A stretch of DNA of 64,000 nucleotides, from positions 2,480,001 to 2,544,000 of the forward strand of contig NZ_CP102247.1 in NCBI RefSeq assembly GCF_024599655.1, given 5' to 3'. The notes under the pieces are model-generated. The model saw only the letters and a list, made by a program, of their open reading frames with translations, was not told the origin of the DNA and ran no database searches. Source of the stretch: Enterobacter asburiae. Lineage in GTDB: Bacteria > Pseudomonadota > Gammaproteobacteria > Enterobacterales > Enterobacteriaceae. Positions 25,577-33,948 of the stretch are shown piece by piece (position 1 is the first letter of the stretch; each line of letters starts with the position of its first letter). Position numbers and translations under genes: made by a program.

Positions 25577-25780
25577 ATGAGCATCAGTCCCAGGACAATT
25601 AAACGGTGCCATTTAACGGCAGCCATAATATGGTTCATTCTCGCTATCCCTTCCGTAATATGGTGGAAGAATAGCGTGCTGTGGGTCATTATCATCAGTA
25701 TTTACGCCAATATTGTCGGCCATTTATCTGGCTACAGTGCCGCGCGTGCCGATCAGGCTGCTGAAAGTGAGACCAAATAA
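25577..25780 (+). CDS. Small two-helix membrane protein between yciF and yciE
   Basis: 67 residues with two hydrophobic segments (LTAAIIWFILAIPSVIWW and VLWVIIISIYANIVGHLSG) and a charged C-terminal tail ending RADQAAESETK. It begins 24 bp after yciF and stops about 22 bp before yciE, with AGG 9 bases ahead of the ATG, so it is an integral member of the run. I do not recognise the family; the E. coli yciGFE operon has no such gene. A role at the inner membrane linked to the flanking ferritin-like proteins is possible but unproven. Confidence 0.75.
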   Translation: MSISPRTIKRCHLTAAIIWFILAIPSVIWWKNSVLWVIIISIYANIVGHLSGYSAARADQAAESETK

Positions 25781-25805
25781 GCGAACCCCTAATGAGGATA
25801 CAATG

Positions 25806-26312
25806 ATGAATCACGTAGAACACTACCATGACTGGCTACGCGATGCCCATGCGATGGAAAAGCAAGCCGAATCTATGCTGGAATCCATGGCCAGCCGTAT
25901 CGATAATTATCCTGATGTTCGCGCAAGAATTGAGCAGCATATTAATGAGACAAAACGGCAAATTACATTGCTGGAAGAAATCCTCGACCGTAATGATATT
26001 TCTCGTTCGGTTTTAAAAGATTCGATGAGCAAAATGGCGGCGCTGGGGCAGTCCATCGGCGGCATGTTCCCGTCTGATGAAATCGTTAAGGGTTCGATCA
26101 GCGGCTATGTTTTCGAACAGTTTGAAATAGCCTGTTATACCTCCCTGCTCGCGGCGGCTAAGAAAGCAGGCGACGTCGCCTCTGTACCCGCCATCGAGAC
26201 GATTCTGGCGGAAGAACGCGAAATGGCCGACTGGCTGATCCGTCATATTCCGCAGACTACGGAACAGTTCCTGCTGCGTTCAGACGCATCGGGCGTCGAA
26301 GCAAAAAAATAA
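25806..26312 (+). CDS. yciE: YciE, ferritin-like DUF892 stress protein
   Basis: 168 residues, paralogue of YciF, with the same helical arrangement: HDWLRDAHAMEKQAESMLES, EQHINETKRQITLLEEIL, and FEQFEIACYTSLLAAAK followed by LAEEREMADWL. These carboxylate/His patterns suggest a metal centre. MNHVEHYHDWL matches E. coli YciE, so 25806 is used, although an ATG at 25803 is adjacent; GAGG lies 5-8 bases upstream. It is 15 bp before katN, indicating translation from one message. Confidence 0.93.
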   Translation: MNHVEHYHDWLRDAHAMEKQAESMLESMASRIDNYPDVRARIEQHINETKRQITLLEEILDRNDISRSVLKDSMSKMAALGQSIGGMFPSDEIVKGSISGYVFEQFEIACYTSLLAAAKKAGDVASVPAIETILAEEREMADWLIRHIPQTTEQFLLRSDASGVEAKK

Positions 26313-26327
26313 TCCGGGAGAATCGCC

Positions 26328-27200
26328 ATGTTCCGACACGTCAAACAGCTGCAATACACGGTTCGCGTTTCTGAACCCAACCCTGGCCTCGCCAACCTTT
26401 TACTGGAACAGTTCGGTGGGCCGCAGGGCGAACTGGCTGCCGCCTGCCGGTACTTTACGCAAGGATTGAGCGATGACGATCCGGGCCGTAAAGATATGCT
26501 GATGGATATCGCCACCGAGGAGCTGAGCCACCTCGAAATCATCGGTACCCTGGTCGGCATGCTGAATAAAGGCGCTAAAGGCGCGCTGGCGGAAGGGGTG
26601 GAAAACGAGGCTGAACTGTATCGGTCCATGACCGAAAACGGCAATGACAGCCATATTACCTCCCTGCTCTACGGTGGCGGCACCCCGCTCACCAACTCTG
26701 CGGGCGTGCCCTGGACGGCGGCCTACGTCGACACCATCGGCGAGCCGACGGCGGACCTGCGCTCGAACGTGGCAGCGGAAGCCCGAGCGAAAATCATCTA
26801 TGAACGGCTGATCAACGTGACCGACGATCCCGGCGTAAAGGATGCGCTGGCGTTTCTGATGACGCGCGAGGCGGCGCATCAGCTCTCCTTTGAGAAGGCG
26901 CTGCAGTCCATCCGTAACAATTTCCCGCCGGGAAAATTGCCGCCAATCGAGGAATTCACCAACAAGTACTACAATATGTCTGAAGGTGGAGAGGTTCGCG
27001 GAAGCTGGAACAGCGATAAACATTTCGATTACGTTGAGTCCCCCCAGCCTGCGGTTGATGGCGGCGATGGCAGCGCAAGCGTCACGCTCACGACCGAACA
27101 GGCAACCCTGGTCAAGGCGATGTCCGCCCGCACGAAGTCCGATCCACATTCCGACCCGCTGACCGGTGCCGAGCTGGGTGCCGGTAAGACTAAACCGTAA
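26328..27200 (+). CDS. katN: KatN, manganese catalase
   Basis: 290 residues, non-haem dimanganese catalase that dismutates hydrogen peroxide. Metal ligands are visible: Glu35 in GPQGELAAA, Glu65 and His68 in the ExxH of ATEELSHLE, a third Glu in AAEARAKIIYE and a His in REAAHQLSF. Salmonella katN lies at the same place downstream of yciE and is RpoS dependent. The C-terminal 60 residues are low-complexity and charged. The ribosome site is CGGGAG 8 bases ahead of the ATG. A strong hairpin follows the stop. Confidence 0.95.
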   Translation: MFRHVKQLQYTVRVSEPNPGLANLLLEQFGGPQGELAAACRYFTQGLSDDDPGRKDMLMDIATEELSHLEIIGTLVGMLNKGAKGALAEGVENEAELYRSMTENGNDSHITSLLYGGGTPLTNSAGVPWTAAYVDTIGEPTADLRSNVAAEARAKIIYERLINVTDDPGVKDALAFLMTREAAHQLSFEKALQSIRNNFPPGKLPPIEEFTNKYYNMSEGGEVRGSWNSDKHFDYVESPQPAVDGGDGSASVTLTTEQATLVKAMSARTKSDPHSDPLTGAELGAGKTKP

Positions 27201-27206
27201 TCGGTT

Positions 27207-27235
27207 TTGCCGGGCAGCCATAAACTGCCCGGCAA
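27207..27235 (+). terminator. Strong hairpin between katN and the oxidase genes
   Basis: Perfect 11-bp stem TTGCCGGGCAG 27207-27217 / CTGCCCGGCAA 27225-27235. The tail is TTCTCGTG, not a real T-run, so read-through into the oxidase genes is likely; it may instead stabilise the katN message. Confidence 0.5.
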
Positions 27236-27268
27236 TTCTCGTGCCCCATCGTTTCAGAGGTACGGACC

Positions 27269-28672
27269 ATGTTCGAACTCGACGCGTTCCATCTGGCCAG
27301 AATTCAGTTCGCTTTTACCGTCTCGTTTCATATCCTTTTTCCTGCGATCACCATCGGCCTCGCCAGCTATCTGGTGGTGCTGGAGGGTATGTGGCTGCGC
27401 ACCAAAAACGACGTCTGGCGTTCGCTTTACCATTTCTGGCTCAAGATATTTGCCGTTAACTTCGGGATGGGTGTCGTTTCCGGGCTGGTCATGGCGTACC
27501 AGTTTGGCACCAACTGGAGCGGGTTCTCACAGTTCGCGGGCAGTATTACCGGCCCACTCCTGACCTATGAGGTGTTAACCGCCTTCTTCCTCGAGGCCGG
27601 TTTCCTTGGCGTCATGATGTTCGGCTGGAATAAGGTCGGTCCCGGCCTGCACTTCTTTTCAACCTGCATGGTGGCGCTCGGCACGCTGATGTCGACCTTC
27701 TGGATCCTCGCGTCCAACAGCTGGATGCATACGCCGCAGGGTTTCACTATCGAGAACGGACAGGTTATCCCGCAGGACTGGCTGGCGATCGTCTTTAACC
27801 CCTCCTTCCCTTACCGCCTTATTCATATGGCTATCGCCGCGTTTCTGAGCAGCGCGCTGTTTGTCGGCGCGTCGGGCGCATGGCACCTGCTGCGCGGTAA
27901 CGATACGCCCGCCGTGCGCACCATGTTTTCCATGGCGATGTGGATGGCGCTGCTGGTCGCCCCCATCCAGGCGGTCGTGGGCGATATGCACGGCCTGAAC
28001 ACGCTTGAGCATCAGCCGGCCAAAATTGCCGCCATCGAGGGGCACTGGGAAAACCCGCCCGGCGAGGCCACCCCGCTGCTGCTGTTTGGCCTGCCGGATA
28101 TGGACGAAGAGCGCACCAAATACGGTCTTGAGATCCCCGCGCTCGGCAGCCTTATCCTGACACACAGCCTGGACAAGCAGGTCCCGGCGCTGAAAGACTT
28201 CCCGAAAGAAGATCGCCCAAACTCGACCATCGTTTTCTGGTCGTTTCGCGTCATGGTTGGGATGGGGCTGCTGATGATTACTCTCGGTCTGATTGGCGTC
28301 TGGCTGCGCTATCGTCATCGGTTTTACCACTCTCGCCCGTTCCACTGGTTTGCCCTCTGCATGGGGCCTGCCGGGCTGCTGGCGCTACTCGCCGGCTGGG
28401 TGACCACCGAAGTGGGCCGCCAGCCGTGGGTGGTCTATGGCTATCTGCGCACCATCGACGCGGTATCGCTGCACAGCACCCTGCAGATGAGCATCAGCCT
28501 GCTGGCGTTCTTCGTCGTCTACTCATCGGTGTTTGGCGTGGGCTATGTTTACCTCATTCGGCTGATTAAGAAAGGGCCGCAGCCTGTCGATACGCTGACG
28601 TCAAATACCTCGGGCACGCCCGCCCGTCCGCTGTCTGCCGCTGAGTCTGTTCCTGAAGAGGAGAGAACCTGA
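27269..28672 (+). CDS. Cytochrome bd-type ubiquinol oxidase subunit I (CIO type)
   Basis: 467 residues, clearly shorter than E. coli CydA (522) because the quinol loop is short, as in cyanide-insensitive oxidases (CioA). About nine membrane helices. Haem-ligand His is in FAFTVSFHILFPAITIG; the GRQPWVVYG motif and the conserved VVSGLVMAYQFGTNW block are present. With subunit II it oxidises ubiquinol and reduces oxygen without pumping protons, useful under oxidative or nitrosative stress. The stop overlaps the next start (TGATG). No small CydX-like gene was seen. Confidence 0.93.
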   Translation: MFELDAFHLARIQFAFTVSFHILFPAITIGLASYLVVLEGMWLRTKNDVWRSLYHFWLKIFAVNFGMGVVSGLVMAYQFGTNWSGFSQFAGSITGPLLTYEVLTAFFLEAGFLGVMMFGWNKVGPGLHFFSTCMVALGTLMSTFWILASNSWMHTPQGFTIENGQVIPQDWLAIVFNPSFPYRLIHMAIAAFLSSALFVGASGAWHLLRGNDTPAVRTMFSMAMWMALLVAPIQAVVGDMHGLNTLEHQPAKIAAIEGHWENPPGEATPLLLFGLPDMDEERTKYGLEIPALGSLILTHSLDKQVPALKDFPKEDRPNSTIVFWSFRVMVGMGLLMITLGLIGVWLRYRHRFYHSRPFHWFALCMGPAGLLALLAGWVTTEVGRQPWVVYGYLRTIDAVSLHSTLQMSISLLAFFVVYSSVFGVGYVYLIRLIKKGPQPVDTLTSNTSGTPARPLSAAESVPEEERT

Positions 28673-29682
28673 TGGGCGTCGATATCTCAGTTATCTGGTT
28701 TGCCATCATCGTCTTTGCCACGCTGATGTACATCATTATGGATGGCTTTGATTTGGGCATCGGCCTGCTGTTTAACTTCGTGGGGGATGCGAAGGAGCGG
28801 GATGTGATGGTCAACAGCGTGGCGCCGGTCTGGGACGGTAACGAAACCTGGCTGGTACTCGGCGGCGCGGGCCTGTTCGGCGCATTTCCGCTGGCCTATG
28901 CAGTGATCGTGGATGCATTGACCATTCCCCTTACCGCCATGCTAATTGGCCTGATCTTTCGCGGCGTGGCGTTCGAGTTTCGCTTTAAAGCCACACCGTC
29001 ACACCGAAAGTTCTGGGACTACTCCTTTGCGGGCGGCTCCCTGCTCGCGACCTTCAGCCAGGGCATCGTCGTGGGCGCAATGATCAACGGCTTTGACGTT
29101 GAGGGCCGACGTTTTGTCGGCTCCGCGCTTGACTGGCTCACCCCCTTCAATCTCTTCTGCGGCATCGGTCTGGTCGTCGCCTACATGCTGCTGGGCACCA
29201 CCTGGCTCATCATGAAAAGTGAAGGCGCGCTGCAAATCCGCATGCGCGAGCTGACACGCCACGTGCTGCTGGCGCTTATGGTCGTCATTGCCGTGGTGAG
29301 CATTTGGACGCCGCTCGGCTGGCAGTACGTGGCCGACCGCTGGTTCACGCTGCCCAACTTCTTCTGGTTCCTGCCGGTGCCCCTGCTGGTCGGGCTTTTC
29401 AGCGTGCTGATCTGGCGCCTGACCAGCAACCCGAACAGCCACTCCCGCCCCTTCCTGCTGACGCTGGGGCTTATTTTCCTCGGGTTTAGCGGGCTCGGTA
29501 TTAGCCTCTGGCCGAACATTATTCCGCCGCGCATCACCCTGTGGGAAGCCGCGGCCCCGCCTGCCAGCCAGCTGTTTATGCTGGTAGGCACGTTACTGAT
29601 TATTCCGGTGATCCTGGTGTACACCGCCTGGAGCTACTACGTCTTCCGGGGCAAAGTGTCGGATACTGAAGGCTATCACTGA
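28672..29682 (+). CDS. Cytochrome bd-type ubiquinol oxidase subunit II (CIO type)
   Basis: 336 residues, CydB/CioB family, with about eight or nine membrane segments. MYIIMDGFDLGIGLLF and SVAPVWDGNETWLVLGGAGL are family signatures. It pairs with subunit I to form the oxidase and lacks haem ligands. Translationally coupled to subunit I by start-stop overlap and followed after 8 bp by the GH13 gene, so respiration and trehalose or glucan metabolism sit on one message. Confidence 0.93.
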   Translation: MGVDISVIWFAIIVFATLMYIIMDGFDLGIGLLFNFVGDAKERDVMVNSVAPVWDGNETWLVLGGAGLFGAFPLAYAVIVDALTIPLTAMLIGLIFRGVAFEFRFKATPSHRKFWDYSFAGGSLLATFSQGIVVGAMINGFDVEGRRFVGSALDWLTPFNLFCGIGLVVAYMLLGTTWLIMKSEGALQIRMRELTRHVLLALMVVIAVVSIWTPLGWQYVADRWFTLPNFFWFLPVPLLVGLFSVLIWRLTSNPNSHSRPFLLTLGLIFLGFSGLGISLWPNIIPPRITLWEAAAPPASQLFMLVGTLLIIPVILVYTAWSYYVFRGKVSDTEGYH

Positions 29683-29690
29683 GGAACGCT

Positions 29691-31316
29691 ATGACCGACT
29701 GGCATACACGAGCCATTATTTATCAGATTGATACCGCGCTATTTTATGATTTGAACGGCGATGGCTGCGGGGACATCGCCGGGATCGCGGCCAAGCTGCG
29801 CTATATTCGCCGCATGGGGGCGACGGTTATCTGGATCACGCCGTTTTACCTCACGCCCTTTCTCGATGAAGGCTACGACGTCAGCGACCACCTCCAGGTG
29901 GATCCCCGCTTCGGAAAACTGGCCGATATAATCGCCTTTGTCGAACAGGCCCGCGAGCTGGGCATGCAGGTCATTATCGAGCTGCTGATCCAGCACACCT
30001 CGGACGCGCATCCCTGGTTCCAGCAGGCCCGCCGCAACCCGGCGTCACCCTATCGTGATTACTACCTCTGGTCGGATAACGACGAGGACGATACGCCGCC
30101 CATGTTCCCCGGCGTCGAGAAGAGCATCTGGACCTGGGACGACGAGGCGGGACAGTACTACCGGCACATGTTCTATCGCCACGAGCCGGATCTGAATCTC
30201 ACCTCGCCCGCGGTGCTAAAAGAGATTGAGAACATTATCCTCTTCTGGCTCAAGCTGGGCGTGTCAGGATTTCGCCTCGACGCCGCGTCCCACCTCACCA
30301 CGCAGGCGGGCAACGGTGATGAAAAAAAGGGCCTGTGGATCCTCGAACATATGCGGCGTCTTATCGAAGAGCGCAATCCGGACGCGATCCTGCTGGGTGA
30401 AGTTGACGTAGACGTTGAGACCTATAAAGACTACTTCGGCAATAATGACCGCCTGAATCTGGTGCTGAATTTCTGGCTCAACAAGTATTTCTACGTCAGC
30501 CTGGCCAGAAAAAGCGCCCGCCCGCTGCGCAATGCGGTGAAGAAGATGATCGTCCCGCCTGATGCCTGCTGTTTCGCTAACTGGCTGCGCAACCACGACG
30601 AGCTGGATCTGGAAGGCATCAGTCAGAAAGACAAACAGTTTGTCCTCGACACATTTGCCCCTGACGAAGAGATGAACGTCTATCAGCGCGGGATCCGCCG
30701 CCGCCTGGCGCCGATGCTCAACGGCGATCGGAAGCGGCTGGCGTTCTGCCACGCGGTGCTGTTTTCCCTGCCGGGTGTCCCGGTGATGCGCTACGGCGAT
30801 GAGATCGGCATGGGTGACGACCTGGAGCTGGAGGAGCGCTACGCCGTTCGCACCCCGATGCAGTGGGCAGGATCGCAAGGGGGCGGTTTCTCCGCAGCCG
30901 CCCCTGAAAAATTTATCGCACCGATTATCGACCACGGCCCTTACCGCTATCAGAAAGTGAACGTCGCCGATTCGCTGCTTCACAACAACTCGCTCCTGCA
31001 CCGGATAATCGATATTGCCAATACCCGCTCGGAGTTCCCCGAAATTGCCGTTGCGCCCTTTCGGCTTATCACAATCGATGATGACGCGGTGCTGGGGCTC
31101 TATTACGAGACCGACGAGCGCAGCATCCTGACCTTCGTCAACTTCAGCGACCAGCCGGTCCAGTTCACCGCAAAGGGGATCCGCAACGCCACCTGGACCG
31201 CCTGTCTCGAGGACAAGCGCTACGATGACGCGCTGGTTTGCGGCAAAACCGTTCAGCTCAGTCTGGGCGGGTACGGCTACCGCTGGTTCTGGATGCACCG
31301 TAGCGCGCTGCGCTGA
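29691..31316 (+). CDS. GH13 alpha-amylase family protein, trehalose-synthase-like
   Basis: 541 residues. (beta/alpha)8-barrel with region II GFRLDAASHL (nucleophile Asp), region III LLGEVDVDV (acid/base Glu) and region IV NWLRNHDELD (transition-state Asp), arranged as in trehalose synthase (TreS), which interconverts maltose and trehalose. Region I is odd: it reads IELLIQHTSDAH where TreS has Asp and Asn in the Glu and Gln positions. The protein lacks a signal peptide and a fused maltokinase. GAGGAACGCT gives a good ribosome site. Last gene of the stress run; its end abuts the SDR gene on the other strand. Specificity is uncertain. Confidence 0.82.
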   Translation: MTDWHTRAIIYQIDTALFYDLNGDGCGDIAGIAAKLRYIRRMGATVIWITPFYLTPFLDEGYDVSDHLQVDPRFGKLADIIAFVEQARELGMQVIIELLIQHTSDAHPWFQQARRNPASPYRDYYLWSDNDEDDTPPMFPGVEKSIWTWDDEAGQYYRHMFYRHEPDLNLTSPAVLKEIENIILFWLKLGVSGFRLDAASHLTTQAGNGDEKKGLWILEHMRRLIEERNPDAILLGEVDVDVETYKDYFGNNDRLNLVLNFWLNKYFYVSLARKSARPLRNAVKKMIVPPDACCFANWLRNHDELDLEGISQKDKQFVLDTFAPDEEMNVYQRGIRRRLAPMLNGDRKRLAFCHAVLFSLPGVPVMRYGDEIGMGDDLELEERYAVRTPMQWAGSQGGGFSAAAPEKFIAPIIDHGPYRYQKVNVADSLLHNNSLLHRIIDIANTRSEFPEIAVAPFRLITIDDDAVLGLYYETDERSILTFVNFSDQPVQFTAKGIRNATWTACLEDKRYDDALVCGKTVQLSLGGYGYRWFWMHRSALR

Positions 31317-32303
31317 CTACGGTTTCCGGCGGGTTATCAGACGCGTCAGCACTATCCCCGCCACCGCGAGGGCGCCCAGCGCCACCTTACCCGGCATGCC
31401 GGAGGTGACGGACGGCGCGCGGGTTTTCGCCTCGTCAGTAAAACGGCCGTGGATTTTGTGCAGGTCGTTAACCGGTTGATCGAGGTAGTCCCGGCGATCC
31501 GGCGCGTTCAGCTCGTCGGTCATTTGACCTTCCCAGGCCTTTTTTACCATCAGCCGGTCAAGAAAACTGGGGAAGAAAAATTGCCCCACGATGGACTGGA
31601 TGGTGCTGCCGCCTACCCACAGCTCGCGCACCGGTTTTTGCGCCACCCTGAAGATGGCGCTGGCGGCCACCTCAGGCTCAAAGACCGGCGGTACCGGGCG
31701 CATCGCCCAGGCGAACTTATTCCTCGCCCATTCAAACTGCGGGGTATTGAGCCCCGGCATCTGCACCATCGAAAGCTGAACCCGGCTGTTCTCATGCATC
31801 AGCTCGGTACGCACCGCATCGGTGAACCCGCGGATCGCCGCTTTGGCCCCGCAGTAGGCTGACTGTAATGGAATAGAACGGTAGGCCAGCGCGGAGCCCA
31901 CCTGGATTATTACGCCCCTGTCGCGCGGGACCATAAGTTCGAGCGCAGCGCGGGTGCCGTTCACGTAGCCGAGGTACGTCACCTCAGTCACGCGCCGAAA
32001 TTCGTCCGGCGTAAGGGTTCGGAACGGCGCCAGCACGGCCCCCATGGCGTTGTTCACCCAGACATCAATCGCGCCGAGGCGATACTCAATTTCATTAGCG
32101 GCATCCAACACCGCCTGGCTGTCGGCGACGTCCGCCTGCACGGCGTGGGCATTAACGCCATAGCGCCGCAGCTCCTCCTGGGTAGAGTGCAGGCTGGCTT
32201 CATCGCGCGCGATGAGCCCCACGTCGAAACCTGCCTTTGCAAAGTGCAGCGCCGTGGCTTTTCCCACGCCCGCCGTTCCGCCGGTAATCACTATGACAGC
32301 CAT
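31317..32303 (-). CDS. SDR family oxidoreductase with C-terminal membrane anchor
   Basis: 328 residues. Classical SDR: cofactor loop TGGTAGVGKA, NNAMG in place of NNAG, and catalytic YCGAK. About 70 extra C-terminal residues end in a hydrophobic helix (VALGALAVAGIVLTRLI) followed by RRKP, suggesting tail anchoring in the membrane. The substrate is unknown. It is the last gene of a minus-strand operon (unknown protein, DUF421, CinA-like, SDR) with spacings of 9-17 bp, and meets the GH13 gene tail to tail with no spacer. Confidence 0.85.
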   Translation of the reverse strand: MAVIVITGGTAGVGKATALHFAKAGFDVGLIARDEASLHSTQEELRRYGVNAHAVQADVADSQAVLDAANEIEYRLGAIDVWVNNAMGAVLAPFRTLTPDEFRRVTEVTYLGYVNGTRAALELMVPRDRGVIIQVGSALAYRSIPLQSAYCGAKAAIRGFTDAVRTELMHENSRVQLSMVQMPGLNTPQFEWARNKFAWAMRPVPPVFEPEVAASAIFRVAQKPVRELWVGGSTIQSIVGQFFFPSFLDRLMVKKAWEGQMTDELNAPDRRDYLDQPVNDLHKIHGRFTDEAKTRAPSVTSGMPGKVALGALAVAGIVLTRLITRRKP

Positions 32304-32320
32304 AGAACCTCCCCGTGAGT

Positions 32321-32839
32321 TTAACCGTTATCCTCGTCCGACAATGCTGTCAGCAGTTCGGCCAGCGAGAAGTGCACCGCTTTTTCCACCACATCCTGAC
32401 AGTCACCGGAGAAAAGCACGGTGCGGGTTTGCGTCTCGCCGCGTATATTCCACGCAAAGCAGACCGTCCCCGCCGCCGTGCCGTCATCGCCCCCTTCCGG
32501 GCCTGCGTAGCCGCTGATGGCGATGCTGATATCCGCCTGGGCGATATCGCGGATACTGGCGGCCATCTCGGTAACGGTCTGTTCGCTCACGGCCGTAAAC
32601 CGCTCAAGCGTCTCAGGACGCACGCCGAGGATCCGCATTTTGGCTTCGTCGCTGAACACGACCAGGCCGACATCATAAAATTCGGCGGTATTTTCCTCAG
32701 CGCAAAGCGCCACCGAGAGCTTGCCGCCCGTGCAGGATTCCGCGGTGGTTAAGCGAAGCCCGAGATCGGTTAATTTGCTCGCTAGCTTTTTTGTCAGTTC
32801 ACCCACGGTATTATTACTGTCGTGAAAAAGATTGCTCAT
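32321..32839 (-). CDS. CinA C-terminal (PncC-like) family protein, YdeJ-like
   Basis: 172 residues consisting only of the CinA C-terminal domain, the nicotinamide-nucleotide amidase fold. Motifs: TTAESCTGGKLS at the N-terminal side and ISGYAGPEGGDDGTAAGTVCFAW with the glycine-rich active-site loop. E. coli YdeJ is a similar-length paralogue of PncC lacking clear activity. Retained motifs do not decide whether this one deamidates NMN. It is 11 bp downstream of the DUF421 gene in the same operon. Confidence 0.85.
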   Translation of the reverse strand: MSNLFHDSNNTVGELTKKLASKLTDLGLRLTTAESCTGGKLSVALCAEENTAEFYDVGLVVFSDEAKMRILGVRPETLERFTAVSEQTVTEMAASIRDIAQADISIAISGYAGPEGGDDGTAAGTVCFAWNIRGETQTRTVLFSGDCQDVVEKAVHFSLAELLTALSDEDNG

Positions 32840-32850
32840 CTTGCCGCCTC

Positions 32851-33297
32851 TTATTTCTCGAAAGGAATGATTGAAATATGACCATTGCGCTCAAGTATGG
32901 CATATTTAATGTCGCTTATTTCCGTAATTCCATTATTCTGCCGTGCAGACACCAGAATATCATCACAGGAGACATCGACTTTTTTCAGCTTATCGGCTAA
33001 CGGGACGCCGTTCTCGACCAGAATCACGGGCGTGCCATCCAGAATATTCTCCACCGGGGAAAAATATTTCTTCATCAGCCCAAATATAATGTCCACCACC
33101 ACCAGCGTGGTAATGGTAATCATCGCGCCGGTGACGGAAAAATCCTGTCCAAGAAGCGCCTGCTGTGTGGCTTCACTAATTATCAAAAGCAGGATGAGAT
33201 CGAAGCTGGTCATCTGCAGCAGCGCGCGACGTCCGGCCACCTTAAATACCACCACGAGGAACAGATAAATAGCCAGCGCGCGAAAGACCATATCCAT
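32851..33297 (-). CDS. DUF421 membrane protein (YetF-like)
   Basis: 148 residues with three N-terminal membrane helices (ALAIYLFLVVVFKVAGRRAL, FDLILLLIISEATQQALLG, TITTLVVVDIIFGLMKKYF) and a cytoplasmic DUF421 domain with the typical LDGTPVILVENG strand. Family members are associated with envelope and spore-related processes in Gram-positives; the role in enterobacteria is unknown. It lies 9 bp after the upstream unknown gene and 11 bp before the CinA-like gene, so it is in one operon with them. Confidence 0.85.
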   Translation of the reverse strand: MDMVFRALAIYLFLVVVFKVAGRRALLQMTSFDLILLLIISEATQQALLGQDFSVTGAMITITTLVVVDIIFGLMKKYFSPVENILDGTPVILVENGVPLADKLKKVDVSCDDILVSARQNNGITEISDIKYAILERNGHISIIPFEK

Positions 33298-33306
33298 ATC
33301 AGCCTC

Positions 33307-33810
33307 CTAGGGGTAGATAAATTGCCAGATGTTAATCTCCGGCTCGCTGTTGACGCGGATCACAGTGTTCCATTTACCGGCTCTGGACGGTGTCGTGAAG
33401 AGTAACACTGAGAAGCTGTCTGACTTTTTCAGATTGTTATAGACAAAAAAGAGAGTCTTCCCCCGGCTGAACATGGTGTCCGGCTGGGGCCAGACGCTGC
33501 CGGGCTCATACACATCGCTGCTCTCGCTGGTCATGCTGAGGGTATACTTCCCCTCGGCCTGCACCGGAAACGCGAGCTCCATCCGCGTCTCTGTCTCCCG
33601 CCGTCCAAAGCGTTCATAGTTTATGGTTAGCGATTTAGCGGAATTCGTTTTGACCGTGTCGCTGACCATTCCGCTGGAAAACAGACCGGCAATCGCCGCG
33701 ACGATAATAACTAACAGAACAATAAAACCCACCTGACGAAACGCGTATTCAAACGTCAGCAAGCGATAACTCTCATCTATCCCGGGTAACCTTTCTTTTT
33801 CACGCTTCAT
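33307..33810 (-). CDS. Single-span membrane protein of unknown function
   Basis: 167 residues from ATG 33810 (an upstream TTG-initiated frame reaches 33909 but has no ribosome site). A 25-residue cytoplasmic start is followed by a membrane helix (VGFIVLLVIIVAAIAGLFSSG) and a periplasmic domain of about 115 residues rich in beta-strand patterns (TRMELAFPVQAEGKYTL). I do not recognise the family. It is first in a four-gene minus-strand operon and divergent from the YdeI-like gene; this context suggests an envelope-stress role. Confidence 0.7.
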   Translation of the reverse strand: MKREKERLPGIDESYRLLTFEYAFRQVGFIVLLVIIVAAIAGLFSSGMVSDTVKTNSAKSLTINYERFGRRETETRMELAFPVQAEGKYTLSMTSESSDVYEPGSVWPQPDTMFSRGKTLFFVYNNLKKSDSFSVLLFTTPSRAGKWNTVIRVNSEPEINIWQFIYP

Positions 33811-33948
33811 GGCCGTCGTCACCGTTTCGCTTATTATCCGATAATTTTGATTTCTAACGCGAATGTTTTTAGGACTTATCACATTTGCCACATAAAGGAA
33901 TAGCAACAATACTTAATAAGTCAAGACACCCAAAATGAAGGATATCGG

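Noticed and set aside
30264..31298. 344-codon minus-strand frame inside the GH13 gene
   Set aside because: Shadow frame; GH13 catalytic regions are read on the plus strand.
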